From assembly GCA_902772715.1 (NCBI GenBank), contig CACYBT010000382.1, positions 1 to 5,115 on the forward strand: a stretch of 5,115 nt of DNA, written 5' to 3'. The stretch is from an uncultured Succinivibrio sp. (GTDB lineage: Bacteria > Pseudomonadota > Gammaproteobacteria > Enterobacterales > Succinivibrionaceae). A model generated the notes under the pieces. That model was not told where the DNA came from and did not search any database. It saw only the letters and a list, made by a program, of their open reading frames with translations. A program made the position numbers and the translations under genes. Positions 1-5,109 of this stretch are shown here, piece by piece (position 1 is the first letter of the stretch; each line of letters begins with the position of its first letter).

Positions 1-141
1 GGAGTCACCGGTCTTAGCGATCATCCATGGACAAAGGCCGAGATTTTAAGACTTTTAGCCGCATATGAAGCGCGTTATAGCGAAAAGGGAAGTGTTTATG
101 CGACCTGGCACTGCTATTACGCGCTGCTGCAAAGGAGCTAA
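1..141 (+). CDS. C-terminal fragment of an unrecognised protein
   Basis: This is the 3' end of a plus-strand gene that enters from the left edge. Frame 1 is the only plus frame open from base 1, and it runs 46 codons to TAA at 139-141. The tail is mixed helical and aromatic: it has a DHPWTKAEI segment, then a likely helix (LRLLAAYEARYSEKG), then WHCYYALLQRS at the end. There is no transmembrane segment and no recognisable motif. I do not recognise the family and assign no function. The gene converges on uspE with only 6 bp between the two stop codons, and an imperfect hairpin spans both stops. That the fragment is coding is inferred from the open frame, the sensible residue mix and the tight fit against the neighbour. 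Confidence 0.6.
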   Translation, partial: GVTGLSDHPWTKAEILRLLAAYEARYSEKGSVYATWHCYYALLQRS

Positions 142-161
142 TTTTTGTTAGTTCTCCTTTT
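130..161 (+). terminator. Imperfect hairpin spanning the convergent stop codons
   Basis: AAAGGAGCTAA (131-141) pairs with TTAG-TT-CTCCTTT (148-160), giving 11 base pairs with a two-base bulge and a TTTTTG loop. On the plus strand it is followed by a broken pyrimidine-rich stretch (TGTGTCTCCTTTTC) rather than a clean T-run. On the minus strand no T-run follows. It may be a weak terminator for the plus-strand gene, and its arms include both stop codons. Function is inferred from position and structure only. Confidence 0.3.
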
Positions 162-1086
162 GTGTCTCCTTTTCTAGAGCCTTGCGGTTTAATACATAGA
201 GATCTGCCTCAATATCATCCACAATCTCCTCGCAGGTGTTGCCGATGAGGGCGGCGGACAGACCCGAGCGTCCGGCAGAACCAATGAAGACAGCCTTGGC
301 GTTAATTTGTTCACAGATGGCAGGAATTACATCGTCAGGCATTCCTTCTTCGATATGACAGCACTCAGGGTTGATATGATGTTTTAGAGCAAATTCCTCC
401 ATTCTTACCTTATGTTCATTGATGATGTTTTGCTCATAGAGTTCTGGAGAATAATGCGGTACTTCCAGCATTACGGTTGGCATATATACTGGAGCAGAAT
501 TGATGATATGGATCTCGCTTTTGGTCAGTTTGGCAAGGATCTGTGCCTCACGCAACATGATAAGGTTGTTTTGCTGATGATTGCGCAGAGAGAAATCGAT
601 ACATACTGCGATATTTCCACCTTCAAACCAGGCATGATCTTTGGCGATAATCACTGGAATATTGGCATGTCTTAGTATAAACCAGTCAATAGGGGTAAAG
701 ATAATCGAGTCTAAAAGTCCGTGACGGTTGGCTGCCTTGATAATGAGATCGTACTTGCCGGTATTGACTTCATTGACAATGGCCTCGGCCACATCCTTAC
801 TTTCTACCACCTTTGGTATGACCATGGCCTCAGACTTGCAGTCAGTGCGGTAATCGTCAATGATTTTCTCAAGGTGTTCAATATGGGTTTTCTCTATATC
901 TTCATGGATCGGCTGTTCCTTGATTTTGTTTAAAATCATAAGATCGTACGAAAAGTCATAGACAATGCGCAGATAGGTGATTGTAATATGAGGATTGAAT
1001 CTGGCCATGTCGAGGGCGCGTTTTAAGGCCACTTGGGTATCTTTTTTAGGCTCGGCTATCACCAGAATATGGTTATATTTTCGCAT
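148..1086 (-). CDS. uspE: Universal stress protein UspE (tandem Usp domains)
   Basis: This is a 312-residue cytoplasmic universal stress protein, close to the roughly 316 residues of E. coli UspE. It has two Usp domains in tandem, at about residues 5-150 and 157-300. Domain 1 carries the UspE hallmarks YDFSY (43-47) and IFTPIDWFILRH (129-140), but its nucleotide loop is degenerate. Domain 2 keeps a glycine loop of the G-2x-G-9x-G form: G269, G272, G282, then N283 where ATP-binding Usp proteins usually have S or T. E. coli UspE also has this N, as I recall it. EEGMP..VIP (246-255) likewise matches UspE. The family is linked to stress survival and, in E. coli, to motility and adhesion; the exact biochemical role is unsettled. 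The ATG start is supported by AAGGAGT at 1096-1102, 9 bases upstream. A fnr gene, the usual E. coli neighbour, is absent here. The gene appears monocistronic. Confidence 0.93.
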   Translation of the reverse strand: MRKYNHILVIAEPKKDTQVALKRALDMARFNPHITITYLRIVYDFSYDLMILNKIKEQPIHEDIEKTHIEHLEKIIDDYRTDCKSEAMVIPKVVESKDVAEAIVNEVNTGKYDLIIKAANRHGLLDSIIFTPIDWFILRHANIPVIIAKDHAWFEGGNIAVCIDFSLRNHQQNNLIMLREAQILAKLTKSEIHIINSAPVYMPTVMLEVPHYSPELYEQNIINEHKVRMEEFALKHHINPECCHIEEGMPDDVIPAICEQINAKAVFIGSAGRSGLSAALIGNTCEEIVDDIEADLYVLNRKALEKETQKEN

Positions 1087-1095
1087 CGGTAGGGG

Positions 1096-1102
1096 ACTCC
1101 TT
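1096..1102 (-). promoter_or_regulatory. Strong ribosome binding site of uspE
   Basis: The minus strand reads AAGGAGT, a near-perfect Shine-Dalgarno sequence, 9 bases before the ATG at 1086. It fixes the start codon. Further upstream the only -10-like hexamer I can point to is TATTAT (1124-1129), with no convincing -35, so I do not call the promoter. Confidence 0.8.
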
Positions 1103-1399
1103 ATTTATAAAAACTTTACTCAAATAATAGGTTAAAAAATAAGTTAAATCATCATTTTCAAAGTAAATGTGAGAAAAAAAGCATGTTTTTTAATCAGTTT
1201 TTGTTAAGCGCTACTAACTTTAGGCGTGGAGAACGTCTTTACCTTCTAGTATTTGTGTCTATGGTATCCATTATTATAAGGGAATAAGGCTTGTCATGGA
1301 AAAGCATCTTGTTGCACGGCGAGATTATGTTTAAGATATGCCCATGTATGGTCATAACTCCTTCAAAACTTTGGATTTTTTGTGCTAAGCGCAATCTAA

Positions 1400-1444
1400 A
1401 ACCTTCTGGAAAACAGTGGCTTTAGTTTGGCGAGCGAGAAATAA
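1400..1444 (+). pseudogene. Possible C-terminal remnant of a TnpB-like gene
   Basis: A plus-strand frame encodes NLLENSGFSLASEK and stops at TAA (1442-1444), 14 bases before a strong hairpin. It is blocked directly upstream by TAA at 1397-1399, and reading through that stop gives FFVLSAI before it. A short tail of this kind, then a stop, then a TTACC-hairpin-CTTCAA block is the usual arrangement at the right end of IS200/IS605 elements carrying tnpB. No zinc-ribbon cysteines or RuvC motifs are found upstream, so at most the last residues survive. The match is from memory of the family's general appearance, not an alignment, and chance is a real alternative. Confidence 0.28.
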
Positions 1445-1454
1445 ACTCCTGTCA

Positions 1455-1488
1455 ATTACCCCGACCCATAAAGGGTCGAGGCTTCAAC
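1455..1488 (+). mobile_element. IS200/IS605-like right-end hairpin, relic
   Basis: CGACCC (1462-1467) and GGGTCG (1473-1478) form a perfect 6-bp stem around ATAAA. It extends, after one mismatch, through CC (1459-1460) with GG (1480-1481). It is flanked by TTACC on the left and CTTCAACC on the right. In IS200/IS605 elements, subterminal hairpins near TTAC- and TCAA-type cleavage sequences are the ends recognised as single strands by TnpA. When tnpB is present, the right-end hairpin is also the 3' part of the guide (omega) RNA. No tnpA, intact tnpB or left end is present, so this would be a relic. No T-run follows on either strand, which argues against a simple terminator. Confidence 0.4.
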
Positions 1489-1542
1489 CGAATTAAGTAA
1501 TGTGAAGAATCATCATGATAATGAGCATGTGTGGCAAACACA

Positions 1543-2187
1543 CTAAAACAAGTCTTTTAGTTTTGAGAATGCATAGAGTGAGACTGCGACATACACAAGA
1601 CTGATATATAGAGCCGCATAGGTGGTGAAGACAGGTTTAGTGACGGGTTTTATTTGAAATCTCTTTTTTAAAACCACAATCAAACAAAGGCTCGTTACTG
1701 CAGCGAGCAGAACGCCTCCTAAAATATCTCCTGGGTAGTGGGCGGCAAGATAAACTCTTGAATAGCAGATGAGCATGGTATTGAACATCATACCGATATT
1801 TAAAAGATGATCCCGAAAACAATAGAGAGTAAAAAAAGTTACTAGCCAAAAATTAGCGGCATGTGCCGAGGGGAAGGAGTATTTGCCGGCACCTTCACCC
1901 CCTGGAAATCTTAAATCAAAGTAGACGGGGTTTAAAATATAGCAGGGGCGGTAGCGTCCGATCAATGGTCTTAGATATTGACTGTTAAGATAATCTGTAA
2001 CCAGAAGTCCGAGACCTAACATAGCAAGAATGATAAGGAGATTTTTGGAGCCGAAGTTTTTGTAGAAAGCATAGGCTAAGGCTAAAAAAAGAGGTACCCA
2101 GATAAGCTTTCCCGAGATACTAACCATCAAGACATCAAGATAGGGTGAGGAGGTGCCGTTTATCAGCAATAATAATCTTTCATCCAT
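1543..2187 (-). CDS. PAP2-family membrane phosphatase
   Basis: This is a 214-residue integral membrane phosphatase of the PAP2 (type 2 phosphatidic acid phosphatase) superfamily. The three catalytic motifs are present in order: R73-x6-R80-P81, with R where the consensus has K; P106-S107-A108-H109, a PSAH version of PSGH; and S143-R144-x5-H150-x3-D154. H150 is expected to form the phospho-enzyme, with H109 and D154 assisting. About six hydrophobic segments are visible, near residues 30-42, 49-66, 110-123, 131-147, 155-173 and 188-207. Substrates in this family include undecaprenyl pyrophosphate, phosphatidylglycerol phosphate and lipid A phosphates. Sequence alone does not decide, but the murJ neighbour makes undecaprenyl pyrophosphate recycling attractive. 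The N-terminus (LLINGTSSPYLDVLMVSISGK) is typical of the family and supports this ATG, although the upstream ribosome site (GGATAAG) is weak. The stop is TAG. Confidence 0.92.
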   Translation of the reverse strand: MDERLLLLINGTSSPYLDVLMVSISGKLIWVPLFLALAYAFYKNFGSKNLLIILAMLGLGLLVTDYLNSQYLRPLIGRYRPCYILNPVYFDLRFPGGEGAGKYSFPSAHAANFWLVTFFTLYCFRDHLLNIGMMFNTMLICYSRVYLAAHYPGDILGGVLLAAVTSLCLIVVLKKRFQIKPVTKPVFTTYAALYISLVYVAVSLYAFSKLKDLF

Positions 2188-2263
2188 GCAATATACTTAT
2201 CCGTGTTGTTTTTATAACGCCTAGAAGATTGGAACTAGCCTGTTATGTCAGTAGCGCAGTTCT

Positions 2264-2292
2264 ATTCTAGTGAAGAACATTCCCAAGATCAA
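2264..2292 (-). promoter_or_regulatory. Predicted sigma-70 promoter of the PAP2 gene
   Basis: On the minus strand, TTGATC (2287-2292, four of six matches to TTGACA) is followed after exactly 17 bases by TAGAAT (2264-2269, five of six to TATAAT). Transcription would start near 2257, giving a leader of about 70 bases. A short inverted repeat, GTTCT (2259-2263) with AGAAC (2274-2278), brackets the -10 and could be an operator. Together with the murJ terminator upstream, this suggests PAP2 is transcribed on its own. Confidence 0.5.
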
Positions 2293-2318
2293 ATGCACTT
2301 TTGTGATTGAATTGCGCA

Positions 2319-2354
2319 ATAAAAAGCATATAGGCTTAAAGCCTAATGGTGCTT
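2319..2354 (-). terminator. Rho-independent terminator of murJ
   Basis: On the minus strand TAGGC-TTTAA-GCCTA forms a hairpin whose loop contains the murJ stop codon. Outer arms AAGCA (2350-2354) and TGCTT (2324-2328) can extend it, and TTTTTATT follows directly. The structure therefore starts inside the last codons of murJ. The outer arm competes with a perfect 8-bp hairpin just upstream (2350-2370), so two foldings are possible. Confidence 0.55.
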
Positions 2355-3901
2355 GGCCTGATGCCAAGCATGAGACAGGTTATCACGTATACCGCACTGC
2401 CACCTAAAACATAGAGAATAAGATAGCCTACTGACTCTAATGTGGACATCTGACACCATGCGGAAAAATCCAGCACCGTATAATGAATGGCTAGTGCCAT
2501 GGCAATACCGGCAAGTAGAGCCCTGACAATAAACAATAATGTATCTTTTGAAAAATCATAAATCTTCTTTTTATGTAAAAAGAAGATAAGCAATGACAGA
2601 TTGACAAAGGCTGCCAAAGCCGTGGATAGCGCCAGCCCGACATAGCCAAGAGGCCATACCAGAATAAGATTAAACACAATGTTTGCCATAATCGAGATTA
2701 TCGAGCATTTGACCGGTGTTTTAGTATCTTGAATGGCAGCAAAGCCCTGGACAATCACTCTTACAAGCATGATAGCGCATAGCCCTGATATCGAGGCCAA
2801 GAGTGAGGCTGAGGAGAGCGTGACATGTTCGGCAGTAAAGGCGCCACGCATGAAAATTACCCTAAGAATAGGCTTACTTAGAGCGATAATTCCGCACATG
2901 GAAGGGATCCCAAGAAGCAGAACCAGACGTACGCCCCAGTCGAGAGTCCTGACATACTGCGCTTTCTGTTCATGTATATCTATCTTTGAGAGGGCAGGCA
3001 GAATAACTGTAGAGATGGCTACAGCAAAGATCCCGATAGGAAATTCTAAAAGTCTGTCGGAATAATAGAGATAGGAAATGGCCCCGGTGGCTAGAAACGA
3101 GGCTAAGGCTGTGTTTACAATCAGATTGATCTGACTTGCTGAAATACCAACAATGGCAGGGAGCATCAGTTTGCGGATGGTGGTGACGCCTTCATGCTTC
3201 CATCCCCATTTGGGCACAATGTAGATTTTAAGTTTCAGGATAAAGGGTACTTGCAGCAGCAGCTGGAGAATACCTCCCACTACCATGCCATAGGCGAGCA
3301 CTTCATTGGGATCCTGAAAATGGGGGGCAACCAGGAAGGCGAAGGAGATAAGCGTGATGTTTAGCACGCAGGGCGTGATTGCCGGAATAAGAAAGCGGCC
3401 AAAAACATTGAGAATGGCGCTTGAAAGAGCAGTTAGCGTAATGAAGAAAAGGTAGGGAAAGGTTATCTTCAAAAGATCTGATGCCTGTGTAAATTTGATG
3501 GCATCAGGCTCATCGTGAATATAGGATAAAAACCAGCCGTAACCGAAAATCATGGTAAGTATAGGCGAGGCTAGCATCCCGATGAGGGTAATCATGAGCA
3601 CGATAAAGCCTAAGGTACCGGCGGTCCGGTTTAACAGATCACTTAAGGCTTTTTTATCTTCTCCCTTGTAAGTCTTGCTCATTACTGGAACAAAAGCCTG
3701 GGAAAAGGCTCCCTCGGCAAAAAGACGTCTGAAAAAGTTGGGGATCCGGTTGGCGAAAAAATACACATCAGCCGAGAGCGATGCCCCAAGTAGTGAAGCG
3801 ATGGCTATATCTCTTAGCATGCCAAGGATACGTGATAAAAAAGTAGCAAAAGCCGTAATGGCTCCGGAGCGTAACAGTACAGATTTCTTTTTGGTGTTCA
3901 C
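2336..3901 (-). CDS. murJ: Lipid II flippase MurJ (MviN)
   Basis: This 521-residue multi-spanning inner-membrane protein of the MOP exporter superfamily flips lipid II, the peptidoglycan precursor, to the periplasmic side. E. coli MurJ has 511 residues and 14 membrane helices. Signature segments are intact: SRILGMLRD (23-31), ADVYFF (44-49), NRIPNFFRRLFAEGAFSQAFVP (51-72, split by no gap), YYSDRLLEFPIG (279-290) and QDTKTPVK (391-398). The residues matching functionally important E. coli R18, R24, D39, R52 and R270 are R24, R30, D45, R58 and R283. The start is GTG (3899-3901). An in-frame TAA lies seven codons upstream and no ATG occurs before residue 28, so GTG is the only good start. The Shine-Dalgarno sequence is weak. 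The gene is full length, has its own promoter and terminator, and reads away from the AT-rich region. Essential in most bacteria. Confidence 0.96.
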   Translation of the reverse strand: MNTKKKSVLLRSGAITAFATFLSRILGMLRDIAIASLLGASLSADVYFFANRIPNFFRRLFAEGAFSQAFVPVMSKTYKGEDKKALSDLLNRTAGTLGFIVLMITLIGMLASPILTMIFGYGWFLSYIHDEPDAIKFTQASDLLKITFPYLFFITLTALSSAILNVFGRFLIPAITPCVLNITLISFAFLVAPHFQDPNEVLAYGMVVGGILQLLLQVPFILKLKIYIVPKWGWKHEGVTTIRKLMLPAIVGISASQINLIVNTALASFLATGAISYLYYSDRLLEFPIGIFAVAISTVILPALSKIDIHEQKAQYVRTLDWGVRLVLLLGIPSMCGIIALSKPILRVIFMRGAFTAEHVTLSSASLLASISGLCAIMLVRVIVQGFAAIQDTKTPVKCSIISIMANIVFNLILVWPLGYVGLALSTALAAFVNLSLLIFFLHKKKIYDFSKDTLLFIVRALLAGIAMALAIHYTVLDFSAWCQMSTLESVGYLILYVLGGSAVYVITCLMLGIRPSTIRL

Positions 3902-3934
3902 GGTAATACAAAACTCAAATTAAAAATTGGGCAA

Positions 3935-3962
3935 AGTATAGCATTTTTTTTTAAGGTGACAG
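3935..3962 (-). promoter_or_regulatory. Predicted extended -10 promoter of murJ
   Basis: On the minus strand, TGCTATACT gives an extended -10 element (hexamer TATACT at 3935-3940). It is preceded after 16 bases by CTGTCA (3957-3962, four of six matches to TTGACA). The spacer contains nine consecutive A residues. Transcription would start near 3928, leaving a leader of about 26 bases before the GTG. An AAACGTTT palindrome (3964-3971) sits just upstream of the -35. Confidence 0.6.
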
Positions 3963-4179
3963 GAAACGTTTACTCAAAAAAAACGGTACGTCAAAAACTA
4001 AAATAAGTAACACCAAAGCCTGAAAAAAAAATCGTATGTTAGGTTAGATTGGGGATGTTGTTTTTTAAGTCCGTAACAAATGAAAATAATGTAGATTTTA
4101 TTATTCCGCAAACTAACATAAATTACAGAAATGAAAAAAAATGAGGGCAAAAGGCTGATTGAAGGAAAAGTTAAAAAAA

Positions 4180-4200
4180 TGTGGGAAAACCTGTGGAAAG
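4180..4200 (+). promoter_or_regulatory. Two tandem DnaA-box-like sites
   Basis: TGTGGGAAA (4180-4188) and TGTGGAAAG (4192-4200) lie 12 bases apart start to start, in the same orientation, each with two mismatches to TGTGGATAA. They lead into the perfect box at 4211, so three sites fall in 40 bp. Confidence 0.5.
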
Positions 4201-4210
4201 CTGATAATTC

Positions 4211-4219
4211 TGTGGATAA
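4211..4219 (+). promoter_or_regulatory. Perfect consensus DnaA box
   Basis: TGTGGATAA is the exact complement of the high-affinity DnaA box TTATCCACA. It is the only perfect copy seen in the window and anchors the interpretation of the degenerate copies around it. Confidence 0.7.
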
Positions 4220-4244
4220 ATTGGATATTTTAAACTAGAATTTT

Positions 4245-4253
4245 TGTGGGAAA
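4245..4253 (+). promoter_or_regulatory. DnaA-box-like site
   Basis: TGTGGGAAA, identical to the sites at 4180 and 4541 and in the same orientation, 26 bases after the perfect box. Recurrence of the same variant suggests this host may use TGTGGGAAA as a regular weaker site. Confidence 0.45.
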
Positions 4254-4510
4254 ATAAAAAAAGAAACACTTGAATTCTATATTTATCTTTAAAATCAGTC
4301 AGTTAAGAATATATGATATGACGCACATTTGTAACGACAATTCTTCTAGTAAATTTACTTAGTCAAACCTTAATGATGTGTTTCTACAGGTAACCCGATT
4401 TTTCAGTCTAGGAATTACTGTTAATAAAAATTTATTTATATAACAAATAATTGACTTTAAATTTGCTGATTTTTCTGAGTCAAAAAAACTAAATTTTCAT
4501 TTTTGTAAAA

Positions 4511-4561
4511 GGGATATATATTATTTATATATATGCATTTTGTGGGAAAACTGGTGGGTAA
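4511..4561 (+). promoter_or_regulatory. All-A/T tract next to DnaA-box-like sites (possible unwinding element)
   Basis: An uninterrupted run of 21 A/T bases (4514-4534) rich in TATA steps is followed by GCATTT, then TGTGGGAAA (4541-4549) and a weaker GGTGGGTAA (4553-4561), then an A/T run. A low-melting block beside a DnaA site is the usual layout of a DNA unwinding element. Function is inferred from layout only. Confidence 0.4.
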
Positions 4562-4587
4562 AAATTTTTTTTGGTGATTTGGAAAGT

Positions 4588-4607
4588 CTTGACTTTAAAA
4601 TGTCAAG
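4588..4607. repeat. Inverted repeat CTTGAC/GTCAAG
   Basis: CTTGAC (4588-4593) and GTCAAG (4602-4607) form a 6-bp inverted repeat around an 8-base A/T loop. The left arm overlaps TTGACTTTAAA (4589-4599), an 11-mer also found at 4451-4461. No T-run follows, so it is not a terminator. It may be a protein-binding site. Confidence 0.4.
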
Positions 4608-4704
4608 CATAAATTAAAAAAAAATTAAAGATAAAATTTATATAAAACAATTAGATGGTATAGTTATTCGCATTGTTAAAATAAGTTTTTAGGTGGTTGA
4701 AAAC

Positions 4705-4724
4705 TTTCCCACAGCTGTGGAAAA
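4705..4724. promoter_or_regulatory. Head-to-head pair of DnaA-box-like sites
   Basis: TTTCCCACA (4705-4713, minus-strand site) and TGTGGAAAA (4716-4724) face each other two bases apart, forming a near-palindrome with a perfect 12-bp core CCACAGCTGTGG. It could also be an operator for a dimeric repressor. Confidence 0.45.
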
Positions 4725-4785
4725 AACTTTAAGTTTGAGTTGATTGGTCGGGCAAAAGTACTGATATTCAATTTTGTGTACTTTT

Positions 4786-4815
4786 TATGGATATTATTAT
4801 TATGGATATTATTAT
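4786..4815 (+). repeat. Perfect 15-bp tandem duplication
   Basis: TATGGATATTATTAT occurs twice back to back (4786-4800 and 4801-4815) without mismatch, and the sequence continues with TA of a third unit. The unit is nearly all A/T and lies about 60 bp from the last DnaA-like pair. It may be replication slippage or an origin-type AT-rich repeat. Confidence 0.85.
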
Positions 4816-5010
4816 TAATATAATTGCTTACATATGTAATAACTATACGTGATGTATTTTTTTGAAATGTGCTCCTTGACTAATAACTTTGAGGTTTATT
4901 TTAAAAATGCTTTTCTATAAAATTTTTCTTTATATACAACAAGTTATAAATAATCAATGGTGCTTAGGTAAATAGATGTTTTTACTTTTTTGATGTCATC
5001 TTTCTCTTTT

Positions 5011-5031
5011 ATTCATTTTTTAAAAATGAAT
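5011..5031. repeat. 10-bp palindrome in AT-rich DNA
   Basis: ATTCATTTTT (5011-5020) and AAAAATGAAT (5022-5031) are perfect complements around a single T. No T-run follows on either strand. In A/T-rich DNA this is only mildly unusual. It lies directly before the leader hairpin at 5036. Confidence 0.5.
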
Positions 5032-5035
5032 TGGG

Positions 5036-5091
5036 TGCACCTATAAATCTCCGATCAACCAAAAAAATATTAGGCTTATTTTGTAGGTGCA
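5036..5091 (+). promoter_or_regulatory. Leader stem-loop upstream of the gene beyond the right edge
   Basis: TGCACCTATAAA (5036-5047) pairs with TTTGTAGGTGCA (5080-5091) over 12 positions with a single G-T wobble, enclosing a 32-base loop that contains the only GATC of the region. It ends about 19 bases before the ribosome site at 5110-5115. If transcription starts upstream of 5036, the stem would lie in the 5' leader of the next gene and could regulate it. If it starts inside, the repeat would instead be an operator. I do not recognise a riboswitch class. Confidence 0.4.
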
Positions 5092-5109
5092 ATATAGTTA
5101 TCTTTCACC

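Larger units (their letters stand above)
1087..1542. other. 456-bp intergenic region with no intact gene
   Basis: No frame in this interval looks like a real gene, and I see no tRNA or known RNA fold. The right part (about 1080-1200) is A/T-rich and must hold the uspE promoter. The middle (about 1200-1370) shows nothing I can assign. The part from about 1390 to 1490 holds a short coding-like tail and a strong hairpin that resemble the right end of an IS200/IS605-type element, listed separately. Just past the PAP2 stop there is a small GTGTG/CACAC hairpin (1529-1543) without a T-run. No clear terminator for PAP2 is visible. Confidence 0.7.
4180..4724. other. oriC: Putative replication origin: cluster of seven DnaA-box-like sites
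   Basis: Seven 9-mers of the form TGTGGRWAR lie within 545 bp. On the plus strand they are TGTGGGAAA (4180, 4245, 4541), TGTGGAAAG (4192), the perfect TGTGGATAA (4211) and TGTGGAAAA (4716). On the minus strand there is TGTGGGAAA (4705-4713). A weaker GGTGGGTAA sits at 4553. The consensus DnaA box TTATCCACA is the complement of TGTGGATAA. Clustered boxes in AT-rich, gene-free DNA between genes that diverge from it is the classic form of a bacterial origin. An alternative is a DnaA-regulated promoter region without origin activity. The usual direct neighbours (dnaA, mnmG, rpmH) are not visible inside the window, which limits confidence. Confidence 0.55.

Noticed and set aside
412..933. Open plus-strand frames at 412-675 and 721-933
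   Set aside because: They lie antisense inside uspE, whose protein is conserved over the whole interval. They lack ribosome sites and recognisable domains.
1171..1192. AAAAAAAGCATGTTTTTT as a bidirectional terminator
   Set aside because: The stem would be only A-T pairs around a four-base loop with a mismatch, too weak to be credible.
1459..1481. GC-rich hairpin as a terminator of PAP2 or another transcript
   Set aside because: No T-run follows the stem on either strand, and the flanking TTACC and CTTCAA fit an IS200/IS605 end better.
1637..1849. Minus-strand frame of 70 codons inside PAP2
   Set aside because: Shadow of the PAP2 gene: it overlaps the third catalytic motif in another frame and has no domain of its own.
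2733..3923. Open plus-strand frames at 2733-3065 and 3675-3923, and a minus frame at 2491-2679
   Set aside because: All are inside murJ in other frames, and the murJ product is full length and conserved there.
4131..4238. 35-codon plus-strand frame beginning ATGAAAAAAAAT
   Set aside because: No ribosome binding site, lysine- and tryptophan-rich low-complexity product, and it runs straight through three DnaA-box-like sites. Better explained as chance.
4876..4905. TTGACT followed by TTTAAA as a promoter for the right-edge gene
   Set aside because: The spacer is 18 and the -10 matches only four of six, in DNA so AT-rich that such matches are expected often.
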